Origin: JBCCEV01 sp039030125 | GTDB lineage: Bacteria > Pseudomonadota > Gammaproteobacteria > Ga0077536 | Length of the DNA stretch: 22,884 nucleotides | Direction of reading: 5' to 3' | Assembly (NCBI GenBank): GCA_039030125.1 | Contig: JBCCEV010000060.1 | Span: 1 to 22,884 of the forward strand | Shown here: positions 5,194-11,981 of the stretch, in pieces | Layout of the letters: each line of letters begins with the position of its first letter | How positions within the stretch are numbered: position 1 is the first letter of the stretch | Translations under genes and position numbers: made by a program | The notes under the pieces: generated by a model | Database searches by the model: none | What the model was told of the DNA's origin: nothing | The model's input: the letters and a program-made list of their open reading frames with translations, nothing else

Positions 5194-8010
5194 ATGAACG
5201 ATAACGAATTGCGAAACGCGCTGCGTCCGGGCCACAAGCTGCTGTGGTTCGAAATTCAGGACGTGTTGGGTCAAGGCGGTTTCGGCATCACCTACCGCGC
5301 CCTGGATACCAATTTGGCCCAGGAAGTCGCCATCAAAGAGTATCTGCCGATGGAACTCGCGGTGCGCGAAGGCGATTTCTCGGTTTATCCCGCATCGCAG
5401 GCGCAGGATGAACGTTACCAGTGGGGTCTCGACCGTTTTCTTGTCGAGGCGCGCACGCTCGCTAAGTTCAAGCACCCTGCGATCGTGGGCGTCATGAGTG
5501 TTTTCGAAGAAAACAACACCGCCTACATGGTGATGGAGTACCAGCGCGGTAAAAACCTGCAGGAGATTGTCGAACAACGGCCGACGTTACCCGAAAAGAG
5601 CTTATCCAGCATGGTGAAACGTCTATTGGGCGGCCTGGAGGTGCTGCACGCCGAAGGATTTATTCATCGTGACATTAAACCGGCAAACCTCTTCATTCGC
5701 GAAGATGCTCGCCCGATCCTCCTCGACTTTGGCTCGGCCCGACAGGCTCTCGGTGTTGAAACCCAGACGCTAACCAGTGTCGTGTCGCCGGGCTATGCGC
5801 CATTTGAACAGTACTACAGCCGCAGCGACCGCCAAGGCCCCTGGACCGATATTTATGGCCTGGGAGCAACGCTTTACCGTTGCGTATCCGGGCGCGCACC
5901 GATGCCCGCCATTGATCGCTCGGAGGCGATATTAAAAGCACAACGCGACGTGTTTGTGAGCGCCAAGGAAATTGGTGCCGGCAAGTACTCAGAATCGTTT
6001 CTTAACGCGATCGACGTGGCGTTGGCATTCAACGAATCCGAGCGGCCACAGAGCGTCAATGAGTGGCGCACCTACTTTGGTTACGGACCCGCCTCCAACC
6101 CGCCGCGTGCTCCTGTGACTGAACCGATAATCCACGATGGACCCACCGAGGTGGCACCCTCGCAGATCCCGACCACCCCGGTTACCAAACAGACCCAACC
6201 CCAAGAACGCACGGTTGAACAAACGGTCGTCATTAACGACCAAGCCACCGCGTCCGGGACCAACACCAGTCCTGCCACAGCGAGCGCACCGGCGGCGGCA
6301 ACGGAACCGATAAGCGTCACCGCCCCGCCGCAACGGCGCGGTGTGTGGCCGCTCATTGCTTTATTGCTTACCGGCCTCGGCGGCGCTGGGTGGTACGCGT
6401 GGGATCGCGGTCTAATGCCCGAGATTTCAGTAACCACACCTCAAACCCGTGAAGCCGAGCAACTCATTGCCCGCGCCGATCGGGCGCTCGCGGCCGGACA
6501 AGTGTTTGCTGGTGGTGCTGAAAACGCACTTGCCCTGTACGCCAGCGCCTTAGCGCTTGAGCCGGAGAACCTGGATGCGTCCCATGGGATCGGTATCGCT
6601 GGGGCGCGATTGCTGGCGGCCCTGCGCGTGGCTCTCGCTGACACGGATCGCGATCAAGTTAGCGAACTCAAAGCGGCCTTGACCGCTTTGCCCAGCGATT
6701 TTCCAGATCTCGATGCGGTCAAACAGGAAATGGGTCTCGCCGAGCTTAGGTGGCAGGAAGAACAAGCGCTCGCCGAAGCGATCGAGAAGCAACTCGCAGC
6801 CGCGGAGGTCGCGCTCGAAAACGGTGTCTTGACGGGGGACGGTGATGACGACGCATTAGCGAAATTTCGCGACGTCCTGCGCTTGGATCCCAACAACGCC
6901 GCCGCCCAAGCTGGCGTGGATAGAGTTGCCGCTAATTTTCTGCAGCGCGCTAAAGACGCCCTCGACGCCAAGGATTTTCAATTAGCGACCACGGAGCTTG
7001 CCCGCGCGCAAACGATTTCGCCAGCAAACGAAGCAATACTCGCCTTAGCTACGGCGTTGAGCGACGCTAAGGGCAACGAAGCCGCGCGGCGCGAAAAGGA
7101 CGCCACGATCGCCGAGCTCCTCAGCAAGGCTAATCGCGATCTCGCCAACGGCCGGCTTAGCGAACCAGCCGGTAATAATGCGCTGGAAAGATACCGTGCG
7201 GTTCGCTTGTTGGAGCCGAAAAACGCCCCGGCGAAGCAAGGGATCCGTCGCGTCCACGACCGCTTTATCGAGCGCGCGCGAGCTGCCCTGAATGCCACCG
7301 CGATCGCCGACGCGCGCGCACTGCTCGCGAAAGCGCAGAACGCGCTGCCCAAATCTAGCAGCGCTTCCGAATTGGAAATGGAAATCCTGGCGCAAGAAAC
7401 GCGCTTGGCCCGTGAAAACGCCGAGCGCAATCGCGAGCAAGCCGAACAAGCTAGGATCGCTGCAGAACGCGAGGCCGAGAAAAGACGCCTTGAAGATGAA
7501 GAGCGCCAACTCGCCGAAGAATTAGCGCGCCAAGAAGCGGAACAACAAGCCATCGAAGACGAGAGGCGGCGACAAGAGGAGTTGGACAACCGCATTTCTC
7601 GTGTGGTTTTCGATTTCGACGGGTTCCATCCCAAATATGCACGGCAGTCCGTCACCGTGGAACGACTCATTGATAAAATCCAACCCATTTTCAAGCGCGG
7701 CGGTTACACCATAGTGAGCCGCACCGACGTCCATGACGAAAACTACCGCTGGACCAATTTGTCGTTGGTGATCTTCAAGCTCAGCGTCAACGAAAATTCA
7801 GCCAACGGACTCTATTCCTACGCGAGTTCGCTGAACGTTTACGGTCACGACTTAATTACTTTGCCGACCCGCGAAGTCCTCGAAATCAGGCCCGATTGGA
7901 CCAAGGGATACAACGGTTTGGGTCCTGAAAGCGATCTCCGTTTCGTGATGGAGCACTTTGTGAAGATGAGCGAATCGTTCGTTAAGCGGCGGCCTGGGCG
8001 AAGACGCTAG
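5194..8010 (+). CDS. Transmembrane Hanks-type Ser/Thr protein kinase with periplasmic repeats and coiled coil
   Basis: A 938-aa protein from ATG 5194. The frame is open from TTG 5095, but a perfect TATAAT at 5143-5148 and the Ala/Pro-rich character of the extra residues speak for 5194. The kinase domain covers about residues 15-294: glycine loop GQGGFG (26-31), ATP lysine K48 in VAIKEYLP, catalytic HRDIKPAN with D160, and DFGSAR with D178, then SPGYAPFEQYY and DIYGLGATLY; all key residues are present. A Pro/Thr/Ala-rich linker follows to about 380, one membrane helix at about 384-403, three TPR-like repeats of about 100 residues (about 422, 531 and 640 onward), an Arg/Glu-rich coiled coil (about 740-800), and a C-terminal domain (about 801-938) I do not recognise. 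Kinase faces the cytoplasm, repeats the periplasm. Similar kinases act in envelope signalling; the partner is unknown. Two secreted-protein genes follow on the same strand. Confidence 0.9.
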   Translation: MNDNELRNALRPGHKLLWFEIQDVLGQGGFGITYRALDTNLAQEVAIKEYLPMELAVREGDFSVYPASQAQDERYQWGLDRFLVEARTLAKFKHPAIVGVMSVFEENNTAYMVMEYQRGKNLQEIVEQRPTLPEKSLSSMVKRLLGGLEVLHAEGFIHRDIKPANLFIREDARPILLDFGSARQALGVETQTLTSVVSPGYAPFEQYYSRSDRQGPWTDIYGLGATLYRCVSGRAPMPAIDRSEAILKAQRDVFVSAKEIGAGKYSESFLNAIDVALAFNESERPQSVNEWRTYFGYGPASNPPRAPVTEPIIHDGPTEVAPSQIPTTPVTKQTQPQERTVEQTVVINDQATASGTNTSPATASAPAAATEPISVTAPPQRRGVWPLIALLLTGLGGAGWYAWDRGLMPEISVTTPQTREAEQLIARADRALAAGQVFAGGAENALALYASALALEPENLDASHGIGIAGARLLAALRVALADTDRDQVSELKAALTALPSDFPDLDAVKQEMGLAELRWQEEQALAEAIEKQLAAAEVALENGVLTGDGDDDALAKFRDVLRLDPNNAAAQAGVDRVAANFLQRAKDALDAKDFQLATTELARAQTISPANEAILALATALSDAKGNEAARREKDATIAELLSKANRDLANGRLSEPAGNNALERYRAVRLLEPKNAPAKQGIRRVHDRFIERARAALNATAIADARALLAKAQNALPKSSSASELEMEILAQETRLARENAERNREQAEQARIAAEREAEKRRLEDEERQLAEELARQEAEQQAIEDERRRQEELDNRISRVVFDFDGFHPKYARQSVTVERLIDKIQPIFKRGGYTIVSRTDVHDENYRWTNLSLVIFKLSVNENSANGLYSYASSLNVYGHDLITLPTREVLEIRPDWTKGYNGLGPESDLRFVMEHFVKMSESFVKRRPGRRR

Positions 8011-8025
8011 TAGAACATCGTATCT

Positions 8026-8040
8026 GTGACACTTCGTAAC
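8026..8040. promoter_or_regulatory. Possible operator, copy A (GTGAC-n5-GTAAC)
   Basis: GTGAC at 8026-8030 and GTAAC at 8036-8040 form an imperfect inverted repeat with a five-base spacer, 95 bases before the ATG of the first secreted-protein gene. A related site, GTTAC-n5-GTAAC, lies at 8818-8832 before the paralogous gene. Over 19 bases the two sites agree at 14. No transcription factor can be named. Confidence 0.3.
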
Positions 8041-8135
8041 ATTCAAAACCGACCATTTACCACCTTGCACGCTCATAAAACGCTAGACTCTGCCGACACA
8101 GAGCGTAATCCGTTGGGGTGGATTGGAACGTCGCA

Positions 8136-8783
8136 ATGCGATCTAACTTCGCGAATCTGCTATTCACAGCCTGTTTGCTGGCCGGCACCTGGAGCGTACA
8201 GGCGGCGCCGATCACGCTCGACTTCCGCGGCGGTGACACCTATGGGCTGGGTACCGGTAACCTCGGCTCATCGATCGCGAATGGTCAGGCCGGGAGCATT
8301 AACTTCCAAGTTCGCGGCGAAGACCGTGACCCGGGCAATGACAATGATCCCAACCGCGCCGATTTCCTCCATCGCAGTGCCAACCTGGGACTCGGTGTTA
8401 CCCAGGCCTCGGGCGGCAATAACGTCGGACCGGATGAGTCGATCTTCATCGATTTTGCGCCACTGGTGGTGGTTGCACTGACCTCCCTGGTTTTTGAAAA
8501 AGGCGATCCCAACCAAGGTGCCCTGGAGTTATGGGTCGATGGCAATTTCTCACGCCGGATCAGTTGGCGCTCGGGCGGCGGCACTTTCGCCACTCAATCC
8601 CTGCGGGGCGTCGCGGGCTCGGTATTTGAATTCCGCGGCAAGAAGAAAAAATTCCGCCTCGCAAGCCTGACCGTCGAAGATACCTTCGGTATCCCCTCGC
8701 CGCCGGTTCTACCCTTGATGGTCTTAGGGCTCGGTGCGCTCCGGTTGCGGCGCCATCTGCCCAGCCTCGCCCCATACGCCTAG
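8136..8783 (+). CDS. Secreted protein with PEP-CTERM-like (IPSP) sorting tail, paralogue 1
   Basis: A 215-aa protein from ATG 8136; GTG 8118 in the same frame would put six residues before the signal peptide and is less likely. The N-terminus is a signal peptide (NLLFTACLLAGTWSVQAA). The mature part begins PITLDFRGGDTYGLGTGN and has the run GLGV, DESIFIDF, LTSLVFE and GALELWVDGNFSRRISW, a beta-sandwich style seen in many PEP-CTERM proteins. The C-terminus has the tripartite sorting layout: IPSP (186-189), hydrophobic LPLMVLGLGAL, then basic RLRRH. In standard PEP-CTERM tails the motif is VPEP; here Ser replaces Glu. Exosortase would cut at such a tail and release or anchor the protein at the surface. 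No exosortase gene is in the window. Acidic Asp/Asn-rich loop 'RDPGNDNDPNRAD' could bind calcium. Confidence 0.75.
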   Translation: MRSNFANLLFTACLLAGTWSVQAAPITLDFRGGDTYGLGTGNLGSSIANGQAGSINFQVRGEDRDPGNDNDPNRADFLHRSANLGLGVTQASGGNNVGPDESIFIDFAPLVVVALTSLVFEKGDPNQGALELWVDGNFSRRISWRSGGGTFATQSLRGVAGSVFEFRGKKKKFRLASLTVEDTFGIPSPPVLPLMVLGLGALRLRRHLPSLAPYA

Positions 8784-8817
8784 TTACCCGATAGCACGGT
8801 ACGACCTACAGCGCGCC

Positions 8818-8832
8818 GTTACAAAGCGTAAC
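8818..8832. promoter_or_regulatory. Possible operator, copy B (GTTAC-n5-GTAAC)
   Basis: A perfect inverted repeat of GTTAC (8818-8822) and GTAAC (8828-8832) lies 117 bases before ATG 8950 of the second secreted-protein gene. It resembles the site upstream of the first paralogue at 8026-8040 and may bind the same dimeric regulator. It could also be a relic of the tandem duplication. Confidence 0.35.
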
Positions 8833-8859
8833 AATCCTAAGCCCCACGCTCCCTCTGAG

Positions 8860-8883
8860 TGCGACTGAAGTCGCAATTCAGTC
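8860..8883. repeat. Two overlapping, mutually exclusive hairpins (REP-like)
   Basis: TGCGACT (8860-8866) pairs perfectly with AGTCGCA (8869-8875), and GACTGAA (8863-8869) pairs perfectly with TTCAGTC (8877-8883). The two stems share bases and cannot form together. The element is 66 bases upstream of ATG 8950. GCGACTGAAGTCGC-type palindromes are also typical of dispersed REP-like repeats in gammaproteobacteria, so it may be one of those rather than a switch. Confidence 0.4.
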
Positions 8884-8949
8884 TCGAACTCGCGCTTATG
8901 CTTCGCCTCAAATCATGCGAACAAAACAGCACGACGTTTGACCGACACC

Positions 8950-9615
8950 ATGACCAGCCGCACAAAATTGGGACTCATCGCAGTGCTTAGCCTACTGGCT
9001 GAACTGGTGTTTGCCGTGCCGCTAGCGCTCGATTTTCGTGGCGCAGATTTTCACGGCATCGGTAGCGGAAACCTGCGTGCCAATAAGGCCATGGGTAGCG
9101 ACTCGGTCAGTGGCATCGATTTCGTTATTCGCGGATACGATTACCAGCTAGCCAACGACGGCGACATGGGTTCAGCGGATCATATTCATCGCAATAGCCG
9201 CCGCGGGCTAGGTGTAATCGCCGCACGCGCAGGTAAACACGTAGGCCGCGACGAAGGCCTGGCGCTCGACTTCGGGTCGGCCATCGCCAACAACTTTAGC
9301 GTTCTCATCTTTGAAACCGGCAAGGCCAGCAAAGGTGCGCTGGAACTTTGGGTGGACGGCAACTTTTCACGCCGGATCAGCTGGCAAACCGGCCGTGGCG
9401 GATTTGCTCGTCACCGCATCGATAACGTGTCGGGTTCGCACCTCGAATTTCGCGGTCTGAATAAGGGCTTTCGACTTGCCGGTTTCAACGCAGAAGTCAC
9501 GGAGGTTTTCGCCGTGCCCAGCCCCACAAGTTTGCCGCTAATAGGCCTTGCCTTCGCGGCTTTTTTCCGCGTTAGGGCAAAAAACCAATCAACGGGGCGT
9601 CAAGTGCATGGGTAA
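8950..9615 (+). CDS. Secreted protein with PEP-CTERM-like (VPSP) sorting tail, paralogue 2
   Basis: A 221-aa protein from ATG 8950; the in-frame TTG at 8938 would add four residues. It is a tandem paralogue of the preceding gene. It has a signal peptide (KLGLIAVLSLLAELVFA), then LALDFRGADFHGIGSGN, RRGLGV, DEGLALDFG, and the block GALELWVDGNFSRRISW, 17 residues identical in both proteins. The tail is VPSP (189-192), hydrophobic LPLIGLAFAAFF, then RVRAKNQ and an unusually long extension of about ten residues. This is the PEP-CTERM layout with Ser for Glu. The last 27 bases overlap the end of the convergent P450 gene, and the extra C-terminal residues are encoded in the overlap. Function unknown; surface location after exosortase processing is inferred. 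Confidence 0.75.
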   Translation: MTSRTKLGLIAVLSLLAELVFAVPLALDFRGADFHGIGSGNLRANKAMGSDSVSGIDFVIRGYDYQLANDGDMGSADHIHRNSRRGLGVIAARAGKHVGRDEGLALDFGSAIANNFSVLIFETGKASKGALELWVDGNFSRRISWQTGRGGFARHRIDNVSGSHLEFRGLNKGFRLAGFNAEVTEVFAVPSPTSLPLIGLAFAAFFRVRAKNQSTGRQVHG

Positions 9616-10941
9616 TCCGTAACGGGGATTGAGCGTCACCTTGGGAACTGCTTCGATTGGATGCCCATCAACGAGCGCAAAATCGAAGCGTTGCACGATC
9701 TGGGCGAGAACAAGCTGGATTTCGAGCATCGCCATACCGGCGCCTATGCAAGCGCGCGGACCGGCTGCGAAAGGTAGATAAGCATAGGAGTGACGGCCAC
9801 TGTGATTGGCCGGGTCGAAACGCTCCGGATCAAATTGCTCCGGATCGGGCCAAAACTCTGGATGTCGATGGATCGCATAGGGCGTCACCCCAACGTATTT
9901 GTTGGCCGGCAATACGTACTCACCAAAGACTTCCTCTTGTTCTGAACAGCGCGCCACGGCCCATACCGGCGGGAAAACTCGCATCGACTCTTGAACCACT
10001 TGCTTCAAATAAGGGACCTTGGCCAGATCGCTAGAATCCGCCGCGGCACCACTGAGTGCGCCCGAGAGCTCTTCGCGTAAACGCCCGCATATCTGAGGAT
10101 GCCGGGACAACAGATAAAGGGTCCAACACAGGGCATTCGCTGATGTCTCGTGTCCTGCCAACATCAACGTCACCACCTCGTCGCGCATTTGGACGCGATC
10201 CATGCCCTCGCCGGTTTCTTCATCGCGCGCGTCAATGAGACGATCGAGAATGTCGGCCACTCCTTCAGACCGCTGCTCTCGGGCATCCATCACCTCGTAG
10301 ACGATCCGGTCCAAACGCGCTTTCGCAGCCCGCCACTTGCGGTTGTATTTAGTCGGGATCCAAGAAAATAGTGTCATCAAAGCCCGGATATCTTGGGTTT
10401 GGATGTTGATCACTTCGAGGATTTCGCGGATTTCCGTGGCGTGCTCCTGAATATCACTGCCGAATAAGGTTGACCCAACAATTTCAAACGTGAGTCGCCC
10501 CATCTCTCGATCAATCCAGAGCGGCTCTGCAGCACCGCGCGTAATCCAACCATCCAACATTCGCGAGGTGTACTCGTTGATCGTTTCATCGAAGCTGTTC
10601 ACGTTGCGGTTGCTAAAAACCGGCTGCATCAGCTTGCGTTGTTTGACCCAATGAGCGCCATCGTTCGATACCAATCCGTTGCCCATAGCCTGGGCAAGGA
10701 CGCGGTAATCAATCGTTCTTTTCGAAAAGTGTTCGTGATTTTGCGCAAGAACTTTGCGCACGTACTCGGGATGATTGACCAAATAGACATCAAAAAAAGA
10801 TCGATAGCGCACGAAGTCTCCGTACTCTGACAGTAGCTCGTGCATAAAGAGGTGCGGATGGCTGCCGAAGCGCCGCGAACCTTTAAAGGGAGGTGGCCCG
10901 GGCGGCGCTTTAGTGGGCGGCGGAGCTAGTGTCGCGCTCAT
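9589..10941 (-). CDS. Cytochrome P450
   Basis: A 450-aa soluble bacterial P450 from ATG 10941; the frame is open further upstream to 11130, but that would overlap the TPR gene and add unrelated sequence, and an ATG at 10980 would add 13 residues. Proline-rich start KAPPGPPPFKG, C-helix WVKQRKLMQPVF with Arg for the heme propionate, I-helix LAGHETSANAL with the oxygen-activating AGHET at 262-266, ExxR at E318-R321 (ESMR), PERF-type DPERFDP, and heme loop FAAGPRACIG (391-400) with ligand C398. All catalytic elements are intact. It should insert oxygen into an organic substrate using an external ferredoxin/reductase; none is encoded next to it. The substrate is unknown; the sequence has the long-chain (CYP4/CYP102-like) pattern of PFG-type class II fungal and bacterial enzymes, stated only as a resemblance. 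It follows the pilus operon on the same strand after 88 bases with no clear terminator. Confidence 0.93.
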   Translation of the reverse strand: MSATLAPPPTKAPPGPPPFKGSRRFGSHPHLFMHELLSEYGDFVRYRSFFDVYLVNHPEYVRKVLAQNHEHFSKRTIDYRVLAQAMGNGLVSNDGAHWVKQRKLMQPVFSNRNVNSFDETINEYTSRMLDGWITRGAAEPLWIDREMGRLTFEIVGSTLFGSDIQEHATEIREILEVINIQTQDIRALMTLFSWIPTKYNRKWRAAKARLDRIVYEVMDAREQRSEGVADILDRLIDARDEETGEGMDRVQMRDEVVTLMLAGHETSANALCWTLYLLSRHPQICGRLREELSGALSGAAADSSDLAKVPYLKQVVQESMRVFPPVWAVARCSEQEEVFGEYVLPANKYVGVTPYAIHRHPEFWPDPEQFDPERFDPANHSGRHSYAYLPFAAGPRACIGAGMAMLEIQLVLAQIVQRFDFALVDGHPIEAVPKVTLNPRYGLPMHLTPR

Positions 10942-11029
10942 AGCATGATGTTCAATTGCGAGGCGTTCAGTGTGCCTCATCCCACGCCGCGCTTGAATAG
11001 CAGCAAGCGCCAAATAGTACCGGGTTAGC

Positions 11030-11974
11030 TTAAGAGGCGGGCTCGAGTCGCGCCGGATACTGGATTTGAGGGTCCAATGTTGACCCTTTTGACGGTGCTT
11101 TTGCACCTCCAACGCTTGGCGAATTGACAACCTCGCCGTCGCTCAGGTGCCGGATAATCGCAAAGCGGGTGACATTATCGACCTGCCCCCGATGCGCCCG
11201 CGAGAGAAAACGCCGGTATGCGCGGTTTGCCGCGTCTTGATACCCCAGCGCTTCAGTCGAATATGCGAGATTCAGTAGAACCAGTGGATGGTTAGGAGCA
11301 AGCTCATTGGCGATTTCGAGTAGCTGCAACGCGGTGCGGTGCTCGTCACGTTGCTGCTCGATTAGCGCGCGATGGATCCAAACCTCGGCAACCTCACCGT
11401 TGCGACGCAGCGCCTCGTCGAGCGCTGCCGCGGCCCGATCAACTTCGCGATCCAAAAGGTAAGCCGTGCCCAACCAATACCACGCTTGCCAGCCCGACCG
11501 CCCGCTTTGCACCACTTCATTTAGCAATTCGGCGGCTTTCTCGGGCTCACCGGCCTTCACCAACACACGCCCCTCGGCCAATCGTGCCTGCTCATGTTTG
11601 GGTTCAATCGCGAGCGCCTGACCGACTTTCTCCAAGGCCAGCGCATAATCGCGATCCTGTTCTGCTTTGCGCGCCTCAGCGTAGGCCTCATCGGCCGCGG
11701 TTGGACCTTTGGCAATCAATTCAAAGTGGGTGGGAACGGCTTGATCAGGAACAAATCCGCTACTGGGCGCGGTATCGGTTTCAGCGCGCGGGGTGGCATC
11801 CTGAGGCTCAGTGTGCGCGCTCGGTTGGATATCCAGAATTTTTTCCAGCGTCTCTTCGACAGCCATTTGTTGCTGAACCGCATCTTTGAGCGTGCTGATC
11901 GACTCCAGCACGCTCTCCGCCTGGGCGGGGCCGCTCAGCAAACCAACAACAACAATGACGTTTAAAGACCGCAT
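11030..11974 (-). CDS. TPR-repeat periplasmic protein at the end of the pilus operon (MshN-like)
   Basis: A 314-aa protein with a signal peptide (VIVVVGLLSGPAQA, cleavage before ES). Residues about 20-90 are a polar, Pro/Thr-rich linker after a short helix (LESISTLKDAVQQQ). Residues about 93-250 hold at least four tetratricopeptide repeats: AYAEARKAEQDRDYALALEKVGQAL, then a repeat with AEGRVLVKAGEPEKAAELL, then WYWLGTAYLLDREVDRAAAAL, and VWIHRALIEQQRDEHRTAL. MSHA loci carry a TPR protein, MshN, downstream of the secretin gene. The start codon is seven bases after the mshL stop, so it is the last gene of the pilus operon. TPR proteins at such machines often help secretin assembly or bind pilin; the precise job is not shown by the sequence. 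Confidence 0.78.
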   Translation of the reverse strand: MRSLNVIVVVGLLSGPAQAESVLESISTLKDAVQQQMAVEETLEKILDIQPSAHTEPQDATPRAETDTAPSSGFVPDQAVPTHFELIAKGPTAADEAYAEARKAEQDRDYALALEKVGQALAIEPKHEQARLAEGRVLVKAGEPEKAAELLNEVVQSGRSGWQAWYWLGTAYLLDREVDRAAAALDEALRRNGEVAEVWIHRALIEQQRDEHRTALQLLEIANELAPNHPLVLLNLAYSTEALGYQDAANRAYRRFLSRAHRGQVDNVTRFAIIRHLSDGEVVNSPSVGGAKAPSKGSTLDPQIQYPARLEPAS

Positions 11975-11981
11975 GCGTCAA

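Noticed and set aside
6978..7694. A 238-residue serine-rich open frame on the minus strand inside the kinase gene
   Set aside because: It is the reverse shadow of Ala/Glu-rich helical coding sequence; the plus-strand frame has clear protein domains.
8065..8089. Promoter TTGCAC plus TAGACT before the first secreted-protein gene
   Set aside because: The spacing is only 13 bases, too short for a sigma-70 promoter; no good alternative -35 was found.
8040..8949. Sigma-54 (-24/-12) promoters, known for some PEP-CTERM genes
   Set aside because: No TGGCAC-n5-TTGC-like pair was found upstream of either secreted-protein gene.
10942..11130. N-terminal extension of the P450
   Set aside because: It overlaps the TPR gene by about 100 bases and is unlike any P450 N-terminus; ATG 10941 leads directly into the normal proline-rich start.
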